From NCBI GenBank assembly GCA_951799405.1, contig OX637339.1, forward strand, positions 2,294,001 through 2,358,000: a DNA stretch of 64,000 bases, in the 5' to 3' direction. The position numbers were made by a program, and so were the translations under genes. Origin of the DNA: Agapetus fuscipes. Taxonomy: Eukaryota; Arthropoda; Insecta; Trichoptera; Glossosomatidae. Positions 51,591-62,539 of this stretch are shown in pieces. The notes beneath the pieces are model-generated. The model was not told where the DNA came from and ran no database searches. It saw nothing but the letters and a program-made list of their open reading frames with translations. The stretch's first letter is position 1. The number at the start of each line of letters is the position of its first letter.

Positions 51591-52035
51591 ATATCTAAAT
51601 CCAGATCTGAAATTTAATATACAAAGCATCTCTTTAAAAAGCAATATAGGGATGTGAGTGTACATATACATTGTATAAACAAAACAAACGTAGGTACAGA
51701 TGTTTCCATCAAATTCCTTCTAAGACCGCACGAAGCCGTGGCTTTACATCAAAAATAAATAGCGCCGCATTTCCACTCGGAGCGAGCCTGAAACTTTCCT
51801 GCCAAAAGCATTTCAGGGTTTTGAGAAAAACTTTCAGCGAATTCATCGCAGCAATTTGGGTTCTGAATATAATATATTTGAGCGCGTAAAAAAGTTGTGT
51901 GCCTTTTGTATGTATACATACTTTATGCTTGTATTATATATTTTAACATATGTACATTTTTATGGGGCTTTCTATAATCTCTATAATGTAAGTTGCAAAA
52001 ATATATTAATATTCAAAACTGTTATTTATTGTGTA
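51591..52035. other. Unassigned interval
   Basis: AT-rich; small frames without motifs; a partial R1-like tail word at 51990. Nothing else seen. Confidence 0.35.
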
Positions 52036-52560
52036 AGTTCCTTAACTTATAGGTTGGTATGCGGCTGACCACCCATACTGTGAAAAATGGCTTACTTTGC
52101 CAATTTCATCCCTGTTTTTTGTTCGATCGATAGCTCAGTTGGTAGAGTGCTTGCATTCCATGCCGTGAGCTCGGGTTCGAAACCCACCGAGGGTGTCAGA
52201 AATGATTTCCCGTTTCGGTGTTTATTTCAGACCCCAAAATAAAATACTGGCAAGGCTTACTCAGCCTTTACAAGAAGTGAGTACCAGCCCTCTCGGGAGT
52301 TGGGAAACCCCCACTTCAACTGAAGGGGATGGCGTAAGGCCCGGCCCCCTTACCTGTATAAATAAGTAGGTTAAATTCGCCATATGCGAACCCTTCGGGG
52401 ATATCGCGGCAAGAAGTTACACTATATGTGTAGCTTAGTTGCGTTGCGTTTTTTTGCGTTTCAGGCAAGGTTGGCAAGATTCGCAGGGCATATTATGTTC
52501 ATTTGAGATTGAGTCTTTATGTTGAATGTCCACATGCAACATTTGTAAGCGCAAACTTAT
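52036..52560 (+). mobile_element. R1 retroposon split by S2
   Basis: R1 5' part at 52036-52118 (CCTTAACTTATAGGTTGGTA to TTCATCCCTGTTT), 3' part from 52460 (TTTCAGGCAAGGTTGGCAAG) to 52560. The interruption lies within the R1 CCTGTTTCAGGG motif. Confidence 0.8.
52119..52455 (+). mobile_element. S2 SINE, full length
   Basis: The reference copy for S2: tRNA-like head (ATCGATAGCTCAGTTGGTAG, B box GGGTTCGAAACCC), body (AATGATTTCCCGTTTCGGTG, AACCCCCACTTCAACTGAAG, CGTAAGGCCCGGCCCCCTTA) and end (AGCAAGAAGTTACACTATAT, TTAGTTGCGTTGCGTTT). About 335 bp. Not a tRNA gene: the acceptor stem does not pair and the body continues. Confidence 0.85.
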
Positions 52561-52858
52561 TCTATAATCCATAATATAAGCTGCAAATATATGTTAACAT
52601 TTAAGGATCATATTAAATGCATGCCCACAAACATGCACTTTTAAGTTCGCGCTGAAAAATGCTGCATATGTAATTGCAATTCAAAAACCAAACTTCAAAT
52701 GAAAATAAGCCCTGCAACTTTCGACGACCTTCCCTGAAACAGGGGTGAAATTGGCTAAGTGAACGCCATACCAACTGTTTCGTGTCTGCTTATGGGAATG
52801 CATGTAATATGAATCTTAAATGTAATATATCTTTGCAACTTAGATTATAGATTAAGCT
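52561..52858. repeat. Two R1 fragments in opposite orientation
   Basis: 52561-52772 is a minus-strand copy nearly reaching its 5' end; 52785-52858 is the plus-strand 3' end with TTGCAACTTAGATTATAG. Confidence 0.7.
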
Positions 52859-53713
52859 CACTTAATTATCGCTGAAACAACTGCTTCCAAGTGTCGTGTC
52901 TGTTGATTACAAAGAGGGATCGTTTTTCAGGAATATCAGCCAGGGGATGGGCAAGGAGAGCTGTCACTGACAGCCTCAAACTTTTCACGAGTTTCACTTC
53001 AAGTCCGGAGCGGATAAATGAATTTGAAACTTGGAGTAATTATATCCTGTAATCTCGTCGGAAATTGATATTTCTAATTATTTTAAATGAGTTTATTTTT
53101 TTTGTGATGAAGATGAGAAATTCAAATTGTAATTTGAGTTTAAATGGTAAGCCAAAAAACAACTTTGTTGTACTTAAATTTCAAAAATGCTTTACTTTCC
53201 TTAAGGATCTGGGACTGAATCTATAATCTAAGTTGCAAGGATATATTAATTTAAAGCTCTCCGATGTATGCCCACAAACACAAACTGAATAGATCCCAAA
53301 TAAATGGATTTCTGGAAAGACTAACAAAGGCGGCCATCTCGGGATCATACCACATTTGGCTGCGAAGATCTGAGAGCCCAGACACCTCTGGACATGCAAT
53401 GTAGTTAATCGTACTAACATATTGGAAGGAAGGATGAGTTGGGAGGAATTGGGAACGTTGTCATGACGAAAGGATCCTTAACCAACCAGCGACAGGTCGT
53501 AAGTCCTGTGACTCCCATCTCATCCTGACTCCGTGCGGCGGGCCTGAGTTTGGGTCTTGGATTTTCAAAATTAGAGACCTGACTCGGTGAGACCGTGGAT
53601 GCTCAGCTATTTCTTGGGTTCTTCAGAAACAAGAAGTTCTCCTTCGATCTGGTGCCTTCATCCATATTCTACTTTGATAACAATTCCAAAATACCCTATT
53701 CATTTTTGGAATC
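52859..53713. other. Mostly unassigned; R1 fragment at 53220-53286
   Basis: Only the R1 tail piece is recognisable. The 53300-53640 stretch is less AT-rich, with GCGGCGGGCCTGAG-like words, but no frame or repeat that I can name. Confidence 0.4.
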
Positions 53714-54045
53714 TATCTATAATCTAAGTTGCAAAGATACATTACATTTGAGATTCATACTAAATGCATTCCCGCAAGCAGACATACCATAGATATACCA
53801 ACCTATAAGCCAAGGAATACAAACAATTATTTACATCCATCTATATAAAACTAACTAGCACTTAGCTCTAACAATTAGACTAAAATCTATAAAAAGCGAA
53901 AAATTTAAACTTCAACACCTTAACGTCAGCCGCCTACATTACAAATCAGCCGCCATTTTTTTCGGTTCTTACATACTTCTTTCGTTTTCACACAAAAACA
54001 GGTCTCACGAAATAAATCATCCTAATATTATTGTTATCGTTATCT
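53714..54045 (-). repeat. R1 (deleted), LINE 3' end and S1 tail remnants
   Basis: 53714-53819 has both R1 ends but lacks the middle. 53871-53988 is a minus-strand subfamily-b LINE end. 53989-54045 is a plus-strand S1 tail (AAATAAATCATCCTAATATT). Confidence 0.6.
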
Positions 54046-54944
54046 CATTCATCTTGGTCCTTTTTCCATATATATTTTTTTTTATATCCAATTCATTCAC
54101 ATTTTTTTTATACGTAGGTACCTATTTGATTCAAGTAATACTAACACTCATCACAAGATGTCTGCTCAGCTTATTACGTAATCTACTTCTCACACACACA
54201 TTCACATATAACACACAAACACACATACTAACACACATATAAGCCATGTTCTATAACATTGAGTAATAACATAGGGGAACGGAAACTAACATGCTGAATT
54301 GATACATAATTGCCACCACTTGCGTTCCTCTCCTGTCAAACGTTGCAGTGGTGCCCCCAATGTACGGCGGCAACAATTACAAAATATTACGCTTTAACTA
54401 TCACAATAGTTTTAATGCAATGAGTGAGACAGTTAAAATATGAATACACACCTTGAAAATATGAAATATTGACATCAATTTTGCGAATCACAATATTTAT
54501 AACGCGTGTTATCTGTCAACTCTAGCTATTTCCGGTCTAGTCGGCAGCCGTTATTAGCAATGGTACCAACATTCAAGTTTTTTTTTCGTTCTACCTAGTT
54601 TTTTGTACATTTGGAAATGCAACTGTGAAGTTCTTTGTTCTCTATCTTACTAATGACCATTTTCGTAAGTAAGTTGAGACAGATATACCTGTATATGTCT
54701 ATTTTCGTTAAAGTAATTTCTAGTCCACAGATATTATAAGGCAATGTTCTATACTAATGATACATATACTCCAGACAGTGTGTACTCCATCTCGTCATAT
54801 TAAGTGGAAATTTTGTACATTTTCTTGTGTAAACACGACTCTAGACGAGCTAATTTATTGTAAGGCAAACATGCGCAGAACATGTCGGGTTCGTAGTCAT
54901 TATTATTAAATACTTAAGAATAGTGTTGTACAATACGACATCAA
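54046..54944. other. Unassigned AT-rich interval
   Basis: Includes a CA-rich simple repeat near 54188-54240. No gene or named repeat seen in the remaining ~850 bp. Confidence 0.4.
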
Positions 54945-55215
54945 GGCCTGGTATTTTCAACGTTAGCAAAGCGACTTTAAACTGAATGAAAAGGACGCAC
55001 CTATGTTATTCGTGTGGCTATTTTTTTTGTCAATTTAAGTCAAGTAAGCTAACGTTGAAAATACCAGAAAAGCTGTTCTGTTAAATTCCTTACACTTTGG
55101 ATATCAATCCAAGTCGGAACTCCATAGATAACAAAATCACAGTACACCATATTTTTGGACACAAATCGCTATATCGTCGCCTTAAGATAGTAAGGAATTT
55201 AGCAGAATAGCGTTT
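54945..55215. mobile_element. MITE with a second inverted-repeat element at its right end
   Basis: GGCCTGGTATTTTCAACGTT AGC at 54945 is inverted as GCTAACGTTGAAAATACCAG ending at 55067, similar to the GGCCCGGTATTTT family. Directly after, GCTGTTCTGTTAAATTCCTT AC pairs with GTAAGGAATTTAGCAGAATAG (to about 55212), a second fold-back of about 147 bp. Confidence 0.6.
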
Positions 55216-55232
55216 CAAGCCTAAGGTATGTT

Positions 55233-55468
55233 ATATTATCTAGATTTTGGGCAGTAACTTTGTGAAAGCACATTTTAATTAATTAAAATACTTTTTTAAC
55301 TTTGTTACAATTCACTTGAGTTTTATTTTTTAAAAAACTTTTGATTTTTATGTTAGTTGATATTTACACCTGAAGATGGGAGGTACTGCTTCTCCCGAAA
55401 CTGGTTGTGTTTTTTAAAAAATAAAACTCAAGTGAATTGTAACAAAGTTAAAAAAGTATTTTAATTAA
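55233..55468. mobile_element. Palindromic insertion P4 with hammerhead-like core
   Basis: A 236-bp insert flanked by CTAAGGTATGTT at 55221-55232 and 55469-55480. The arms (55275-55335 and 55408-55468) are essentially perfect inverse copies of about 60 bp. The spacer has CTGAAGA at 55370-55376, a GGGAG/CTCCC stem and GAAAC at 55397-55401, the cleanest core in the window. Confidence 0.82.
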
Positions 55469-55480
55469 CTAAGGTATGTT

Positions 55481-56299
55481 GCTTCAGCAATAGTTAAAGA
55501 GAAACACATAGTTAAGGTACAAGGTTATGTACAACTTCTTTGTAATAAAAAAAAAATACAAAGGACTGACAGTGAAAAGATAAAACATATTTATAATTAA
55601 AAAAATTTAAGTAACAATTTTGATAAAACATTGCTTTATTTTCGCTTATATTATTTAAAAAAAAAATTACGTTTTGAAAATCTTATCTTCGTCAGGTAAT
55701 AAAAGTCATAATGGTACCAGAATAAAATAATTATATATAAAGATGTGTTTTATTGGAATTGTTCTTAAGAATAAAAATATTGATAAATATGAATTTTCAC
55801 AGTGTTAATACACCAACAATACAAAATATTATTAGGGAATCGAATCCCGCATCAAGATCTCGATCCCGCGAATCTGAGGGATTTTTGGTGATTACAAAAA
55901 AGTTATAATTTTTAATTAATAGGCAGCTATTTCCATAAGTTTGTAAAGATCTGTAAGAAAACGTGCAGCTTAAATTACAACAAAAAAATCTATTTTTTAT
56001 TGATTTCATGTTAATTCGGTACAATGTTAATTACCGTATAAAGCGGCACAGTTAACTATTATATCGTTAACTCTAAACATTAACTTTATAGTTAAGTATT
56101 TTTTACGCCCGTGTAAAGTATAATTTTATGACTCATTCCCCGTCTAGACCGAATAAAATGGAAAAACAATAAAATGTTGGCAACCTATGTGTTCTTGCAC
56201 GCATAGAAAAATTTATACATAACATATTTTACCTGTGTTTAAATTATTCTCATTGTTTTAAAGATATAATGATACTAATAAAAGGATAATTAAATTTAT
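55481..56299. other. Unassigned AT-rich interval
   Basis: The minus strand near 55665-55697 contains CCTGACGAAGATAAG...TTTTGAAAACG-like sequence that may be a decayed relative of the palindromic insert cores; GAATTTTCACAGTGTTAATA (55790) recurs at 61232. Nothing else assigned. Confidence 0.35.
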
Positions 56300-56862
56300 T
56301 AATGAGTACTGTTTTTGTGTGAATCACACCTCAAGTCCCTTTTGCAAGCTTGGTCATCGCTGTAGAAAGCGAAAATTCTCAATCAAGACCCAGCAACTGG
56401 GTGTCTGATCTTTGGTAAAGGTAGAATAATTATTTAATCCAGTGAGAGCATACTCGTATTTCAAAATATAAATCATATCATTTTTTCGGCTCCGTTGGGA
56501 TTCGAACCCACGTTCTTCCATTTTCAAATCCAAAGTGGTACCGCTAGACTACGGACCGGTCATAATCTAAGCTGCAAAGATATATTATATAATATATATT
56601 AGGATGATTTATTTGGTGAGCGCTGTTTTTGTGTGTATCCCCTCAAGCTGTAGAAAGCGCCAATTCTCAAGCAAGACCCAGTTGTTGTAAGGTTGGATGG
56701 ACCTTTCAGTGACCGGTCTTTGGTACAGGTTTATGAATTTTTCAACTCAGCGAGAGCACATTCGAAATATAAATGGTATATTTTTTGTGCTCCGCCGGGA
56801 TTCGAATCCACAACCTTCCATTTACGAGTCCGAAGTGTTGCCACTGGACTACGGACCGGTCC
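56300..56862 (-). mobile_element. Two consecutive S1 SINEs
   Basis: Copies at 56300-56561 and 56600-56862, both minus, each from tail (GCGCTGTTTTTGTGTG) to tRNA-like unit (CTACGGACCGGTC). A short R1 tail (TCTAAGCTGCAAAGATATAT) lies between. No 5S heads. Confidence 0.8.
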
Positions 56863-57446
56863 AAGAATATGGTCATTTAAGAGTCACTTCGACTTTACAA
56901 AGTAAACCAAACCTCAAAAACATAAACCTTGCAACTGACGCCGCCTTTCCCTGTAACCGGATTTAAATATTGAAGATAAATTGACGGTAAAAGCTTATAT
57001 TTAAAGCACGCCCACGCAGACAAAAGCAAGTTCTATTTTGCAAAATAAACTTTGTAAATCCTACCGCCCCCAGATACCGGGGTGACATTGGCAAAAGCAT
57101 ATTTTATTTTAATACTTATCTAACCTATCACGATATAATCCCACAAAAAGTGACACAAAAACCCCTACCAGGATCAAATTCAAAAAGCCTTGTGGGCATT
57201 TCATTTTTATCTCAGACTTTTTTTTTCTCACAACAAATTGGTAACGTTATCTTCTTATCCAAAATTGTATTATAAATGTTATTTTATTTGACATATTACT
57301 CTGTATTCTCCAATGTCAAATCGTACATTTTATTTTTTACAATTTTATGGAACATTAAGGCTACACCCTTATTCTTCTTCTTTTAGTTACACTTTTCCAT
57401 AATTCCTTCTTCTTGTGCATTGACGGTATTAGTAGTTCGGTCGTTA
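56863..57446. other. R1 remnants and unassigned DNA
   Basis: 56895-57090 holds decayed R1 pieces (AACCTTGCAACTGACGCCGC; GATACCGGGGTGACATTGGC). The rest is AT-rich with no assignment. Confidence 0.45.
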
Positions 57447-57622
57447 ATAATAAAAATAATATTAGGATGATTTATTTCGTGAGCGCTGTTTTTGTGTGTA
57501 TCACACCTCAAGAGATAGCTCAGTTGATAGGGTGCTTGAATTCCATGCCGAGAGCTAGGGTTTGAATCCCACCGAGGGTGTCAGAAATGATTTACCGAAA
57601 TAAAATACCGGAATGCTTTACT
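57447..57622. repeat. S1 tail (minus) joined to S2 fragment (plus)
   Basis: 57447-57513 is an S1 tail with its ATT run; S2 starts at once with AGATAGCTCAGTTGATAGGG and ends near 57622 after the GATTTACCG part. Confidence 0.65.
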
Positions 57623-57710
57623 CAGCTAATCTAATCTAAGTTGCAAATATTTTTCTTCTTCTTTTTGTGCCACTTTTATCGAAGATCGGCGATCATCATT
57701 AGTCGGTGTT

Positions 57711-57930
57711 ATGGCCGCGGGGATCAAGACAGGTTATTTGGAACCGGATAACGCTGGTTCGAATCCCGCGACGATAACTTCGACCCTGGTTCAACAGATG
57801 CCGTTGCATGCACACAAGCTTCTGCTTTCGCATGAAGACAACTGGCCAGGCAAAATAGGTTGGTGGATTGCATTCCTTTCCACAAATCTATTTTTTTTTA
57901 AAAAAAAAAAATCATGGCTATTTTGACTTT
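57711..57930 (+). mobile_element. S3: third tRNA-headed SINE-like repeat
   Basis: 57708-57779 can fold as a tRNA-like unit: six of seven acceptor pairs (GTTATGG with CGATAAC) and a B box CTGGTTCGAATCCCGC. It continues into ATGCACACAAGCTTCTGCTT and AAAATAGGTTGGTGGATTGC, then a T/A run; the end recurs at 40405-40455. A decayed tRNA gene is the alternative. Confidence 0.55.
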
Positions 57931-58040
57931 AGATGCTGCGGCTCGAAACAGGGACTTGGTGCTTCTGCCGAACCACTGTCGCAGGTTCTTCAGCCACGAT
58001 GTGCTTCGGCGTCCCTTAGATCTTCTCCCCTCAATCTTAC

Positions 58041-58405
58041 CCTGCAAATATATGTCACATTAAAGATTCACATTATATGCATTTTCACAAGCAGACCCGA
58101 ATCTCAAATGAAAATACTCCCTGCAACTCCTGCCGACCTTCCCTGAAACAGGGGTGATATTGGCAAAGTGAACCATTTTCTACAGCATGGGTGGTCAGCC
58201 GCATACCAACCTATAAGTCAAGGAACATACACAACAGATAACATTTTAAAAATCAATAAACAATAATAATATATATGGACATCACAAAGTAAACAAATTT
58301 AAAAAAACCCTAGCCGCCACATTACAGATCAGCCGCTATTTCTTCCTGTCCTTACACACTTCTTTCATTTCCTCAAGAGTCATAACCTTCTTCATACAGG
58401 CACAG
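58041..58405 (-). repeat. R1 copy followed by LINE 3' end
   Basis: R1 (58041-58225) lacks the GTTCGCGCTTA block; 58243-58405 is a subfamily-b LINE end with CCTAGCCGCC and GATCAGCCGCTATTTCTTCC. Confidence 0.65.
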
Positions 58406-58614
58406 CACCTTCTCTCAGGGTCAGTCTCCCGTCTACTGACCCACGCCCTGCATATCCATCCCATCCGGGGATGTGTCACAGGACTCGCATGCAGAAGTTA
58501 TGTGAGATGCGAGTGGCAGAAGGCCCTCCCGTGAAGCTACACTTTCCCAAGTGTTTACACAAAGCAAAGGAGGCACAGGAGAAATATTAATGGAAGAGGT
58601 TCTGGCCACACTTA

Positions 58615-59015
58615 GGCCCGGTATTTTGAAGTACAGTAAAGTTAACTAAAATGCAGTTTTAGTTAAACCATCATAATATTTCATTCACTTTATTTCGCCA
58701 GTAAATATTTAGTAACTTTAACTTTCGATTTTCAAGATGGCGGCGCTTCACTGACAGCAGCTGTTCTTTTTGTATGTAAGGATACATCAAAATTGTTGCA
58801 AACTAAACATTTTTTGTGTCGTTTTCTAGCTTAATCAAGGTTAGGTATATGATTTTTATGAATAGTTGTTTGTTTTAAAGCTTTTGAATGACATTTGGGG
58901 GCGAGGCTTCATACTTCAGTAATTTTCGGTTTTAGTTAACTCGAACTTGAGTATTTTGAATAAGAGTTCAAGTAATAGTTAACTAAAATATTACTACACT
59001 TCAATATACCGGGCC
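58615..59015. mobile_element. MITE (GGCCCGGTATTTTGAAG family), full length
   Basis: 401 bp with inverted ends GGCCCGGTATTTTGAAGT / ACTTCAATATACCGGGCC and TTA on both sides (58612-58614, 59016-59018), consistent with PIF/Harbinger-type targets. A second inverted pair (GTTAACTAAAAT / ATTTTAGTTAAC words) lies inside. No coding. Confidence 0.82.
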
Positions 59016-59290
59016 TTAGTAGGACGGTGACAGAGCCACAGTTTGAACATGCAGCCTTAATTCTTGGCCAGGTGGGCGCTGTACAATATACTTAATTTCC
59101 AAAATGGATTCCCTCTAAGACCTAATACAATTATCATTTTCCTTTCCAATAGAGAGCTCTTCTCAAATTTTAAAATCCCCTCGATCTCCAAGAGCAGACG
59201 CTTTTTATCCATTTACTGTTTTTTTGCTCGCAAATGGAATTAGAGCGAGGAATTTTAAAACGTTTTAGAATGTGAAAGATTCTGCGTACT

Positions 59291-59532
59291 GTACCCTTAG
59301 TACGAGTTGCAAAACTTGAGAAAAGTAAAGTTTAAGAAAAATATTAAAACGGGATTTCGCCCAAAATCTGCCGTTTTTGTTTCTTACACTTTATGGTCTT
59401 AGCAAAAGAGTTACAGAGATGAAGAAAATCAAGTTCAAACAAACAAAAACGGCTGATTTTGGGGGATATCACTCTTTAATAATTGCTGTAAACTTTACAT
59501 TACTCAAGTTTTGCAACTCGTACTAAGGGTAC
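59291..59532. mobile_element. Long-TIR MITE, uninterrupted copy
   Basis: The first 30 bp (GTACCCTTAGTACGAGTTGC on) are the exact inverse of the last 30, and the similarity continues for most of each half, so the 242 bp form one long hairpin. TA target likely (Tc1/mariner-type). This is the empty-site reference for 6172-8035. Confidence 0.85.
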
Positions 59533-59560
59533 TGACAACCCATACTATATCGTATTTATA

Positions 59561-59973
59561 ATAATAATAACAATATTAGGAGGATTTATTTGGTGAGCTC
59601 TGTTTTTGTGTGAATCACACCTCAAGGAGAAAGCGATCAGGTTCCTACTTGCACAGCGCCTCTGACATAACTGTTTTATTACAAATAGACATTTAAATTG
59701 TTTAAATTAGCATTATTTTTGCTTAATAAAAAATAGCCCTCTGTGAGTTTAGTTGTCGCTATAAAAAGCGTCGATTCTCAAGCAAGACCCAGTTGCTTTA
59801 AGGCTGGATGAACCTTTGGTGACCAGTCTTTGGTAAAACTATATCAATTTTTCAACCCAGTGAAGAGCATATTTGAAAATATAAATGGGATATCTATTGT
59901 GCTCTGCCGGGATTCAAACCCACGATCTTCCATTTACGAGTCCGAGCGTTACCACGAGACTACGGACCGGTCA
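59561..59973 (-). mobile_element. S1 SINE with a ~105-bp insertion
   Basis: Tail (TTTATTTGGTGAGCTCTGTT) at the left and tRNA-like unit to 59973; between CACCTCAAGG and AGCCCTCTGTGAG about 105 bp of unrelated sequence (59627-59733) interrupt it. Confidence 0.7.
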
Positions 59974-60090
59974 ATATTTCATTAACTAACCTAAGTTTAC
60001 AATATAGAATTTGTAAGAAAGTGAAATCAATTTAAATACTCGTACCTATATGAAGACACGAGAGATGATTTTCTCATAAACGCTGCTAAT

Positions 60091-60190
60091 CTACACACAA
60101 AGTGCAACTTCTTGCTGCGCTTTCACATGTGGCGTGTGGAACCTAATTATTTTTACTTGTATGGAGGCTGGCTTTACTCCAACCACTTCA
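60091..60190 (-). repeat. S2 SINE 3' fragment
   Basis: AAAGTGCAACTTCTTGCTGC and CTCCAACCACTTCAGTTACA are the reverse of S2 end and middle blocks. Confidence 0.6.
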
Positions 60191-60429
60191 GTTACAGTAC
60201 AGTCAGCTGAAATGTTAAAATTTAAGATTTTTTTAAAAGAAAAACAAAATAAAACCTATGAATTGTGTAAATTTGAAGACCCTCAAGTCAAAACAACGCC
60301 CTCCTTTATCTGTCATCTAAATTCACTAATATCCGTGTGGGTTATTCTATTAGATCGCTCTTGGGACTTCAAAGCTCGCACACTGTATTCGTCAGTATAC
60401 AATATACATGTCTTTAATGGTAGAACAGT

Positions 60430-60650
60430 GTCTTCGTCAGGTGTCACTTACATTTCTCCGCAAGACCTTGGAGTACGTATGTCTCAAAGTCGGTTCCACG
60501 ACATTTCGGTCCCAGACAACTCAGCCATAGATAACTCGTCCACAGACACACCATCACATCGGTCAACAAACGACAGTTCGTCCTCACGACAATTGGGTCA
60601 GATACAATGTATTGTTCACAGACAGCTAGCAAAACTTACTAAGCACAACT
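60430..60650 (-). repeat. Degenerate GACGAGTTGTC-type repeat region
   Basis: Reverse complement of the word series seen at 5555-5705 and 61320-61515 (ATAACTCGTCCACAGACACA, ACAACTCAGCC). It keeps a 172-codon frame open that I do not regard as a gene. Confidence 0.55.
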
Positions 60651-60651
60651 A

Positions 60652-61013
60652 AGCTACATATATAGTTTAACTTCTTGTCTGCGTTATCCATGAAGGGGTC
60701 GCATTTGGTGATACGGACCTATTTATTTTTAAAGGTAAGGGGGCCGACCTCACGCCAACATCTTCAGTTGCAGTGGCAGTTTCACAACTTCTGAGAGGAC
60801 TGGTTCTCATTTCTTGTGAAGGCTGAATAAGCCTTGCAAACACCGACACTGGAAAAAAATTCTGACTACCTCTGTGGGGATCGAACCCCTGCTGTCGGCA
60901 TGGAATGCAAGCATTCTACCAACTGACCTATCAACCGGACTTCTTACGATCTTGGTCGTCGCTACGAAGCGTCAATTCTCAAGCAAGACTCAGTTGCTTT
61001 AAGGCTGGATGGA
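60652..61013 (-). mobile_element. S2 SINE (full) and S1 fragment
   Basis: 60652-60942 is a nearly full-length minus S2 (ends AGGCTTATTCAGCCTTCACA in the body; head GTCCGGTTGATAGGTCAGTT). 60947-61013 is an S1 body fragment with GGTCGTCGCTACGAAGCGTC. Confidence 0.75.
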
Positions 61014-61046
61014 CCTCATCCATCACAGAACACTATAATTCATTAA

Positions 61047-61270
61047 TCTTTAAGTTATTAAAACACTGTTTTTTATTTTCACTCTTTATTTTTTAATTAC
61101 TTGGACACAAAAGTTTTCGACTACACAGTAATCATCATCATAACTGTGTAGTCGAAATGGTTTGTGTCCAAATAATTAAAAAATAAAGAGTGAAAATAAA
61201 AAACAGTGTTTTAATAACTTAAAGATAAGATGAATTTTCACAGTGTTAATGCATCGACCATCCAAAATAC
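61047..61270. mobile_element. Palindromic insertion P5
   Basis: A 224-bp insert between AATTCATTAA at 61037-61046 and 61271-61280. Arms of about 75 bp (61050-61130, 61142-61225) are inverse copies around ATCATCATCAT. A TAGTCGAAATGG motif lies where the others have GAAAC, but no clear CTGANGA. Confidence 0.7.
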
Positions 61271-61319
61271 AATTCATTAAAACTACCGTAATTAGAAAAT
61301 ATTTTTTGGAAATCCAGTT

Positions 61320-61515
61320 TTATGTGATGGAACTGTCTGTAAGCGAAATGTCGTTGGCTGAGAAGTCAAGTGGACTACCTGTCGTGTGACAACATTATCT
61401 GTGACCAAAATGTTGCTGACTTAAAATTCATGTAGACAAATTGTCGTGTGACCGATTTGTGAATGGACGAGCTGTCTGTGGACGAGTTGTCGTGTGACCG
61501 ATTTGTCGTGGCACG
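61320..61515 (+). repeat. Degenerate GACGAGTTGTC-type repeat region
   Basis: Series of related words: GTGGACGAGTTGTCGTGTGA, CCGATTTGTCGTG, ATGGACGAGCTGTCTGT. Same style as 5555-5705; no unit is exactly repeated more than twice here. Confidence 0.55.
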
Positions 61516-61715
61516 CTCAAAGTCTCTCCATTAGTTGTACTAATCATCCACGTAAACTAACACAACACAGCCCTTGAGATGTGACACACTGGCTGACATG
61601 GACCTGTCTTTATTAAATTCAAAATTAACAATTGTCTCGTGCAAAATCAACCCGATGTCGTATAAACAGGAACCTAGAACAACAATCTGTATGTAGAATA
61701 ATCAAGAATATAATT

Positions 61716-62010
61716 GATCCGTAGTATAGTGGTTAACACTTCTGACTCGTAAATGGAAGGTTGTGGGTTCGAATCCCGGCGGAACACAAAAATATACAAT
61801 TTATATTTTTAAATATGCTCTTCGCTGGATAAAAAAATCATAAACCTTTTTCTAAAGACCGGTCACTAAAGGTCCATCCAGCCTTACAGCAACTGGGTCT
61901 TGCTTGAGAATCGGCGCTTTCTACAGCGATGACCAAGCTCGCATAGGGCTCTTGAGGTGTGAGACACACAAAAACAGCACCCACCAAATAAATTATACTA
62001 ATATTATTAT
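61716..62010 (+). mobile_element. S1 SINE
   Basis: tRNA-like unit (GATCCGTAGTATAGTGGTTA, B box GGGTTCGAATCCC), body and complete tail (CAAAAACAGCACCCACCAAA, ATT repeats). No 5S head. Confidence 0.85.
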
Positions 62011-62034
62011 TTGTCTTTTATTTATAAGTATACT

Positions 62035-62192
62035 AACATTTAAGATTCATATTTAATGCATTCCCAAAAGCAGACATGTAAAAATACATGCTTATCTTGT
62101 CGCATGTGAACTTGCCACTTACAAAAACCCTGTGTCAAATGAACATAAGCCCTAAAACTGTTGCCAACCATATTGGCTAAGTGAATTGTTTT
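62035..62192 (-). repeat. R1 fragment
   Basis: Decayed 3' and middle part of R1: TTTAAGATTCATATTTAATG, AATGAACATAAGCCCTAAAA. Confidence 0.6.
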
Positions 62193-62539
62193 TTTTACAT
62201 TGGTTTGGATTAGGTATACGCGTACTTGGAGTCGAAACTCCATTTTTCTTTTTAAAAAATGCATCTGCGTTTTAAAACAAATTATATCTGACTTAGTTTT
62301 TAAATTACAGCTCTGTAAAATTCGCCCATTTTCGATTTCCGCTAAAACAGCTCATTTTTTATTTAGGCGGATGTGACGTCAATGGATCTCACGATGTATG
62401 GAGTGTACCGTTAGGTCTTCTAAGACCGATGGATCCATCTACGTAATTTTGACGTCACAGCGTGTTTCTTCGGTCCCAATGCGTTTTGGCGGGATTCAAA
62501 TTCTTTTACATTTTATTTTTGAAAATTATCAATGATATA

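Noticed and set aside
60134..60652. A 172-codon open frame
   Set aside because: It starts in a reversed S2 fragment and ends in the degenerate word-repeat region; no domain or codon signal supports it.
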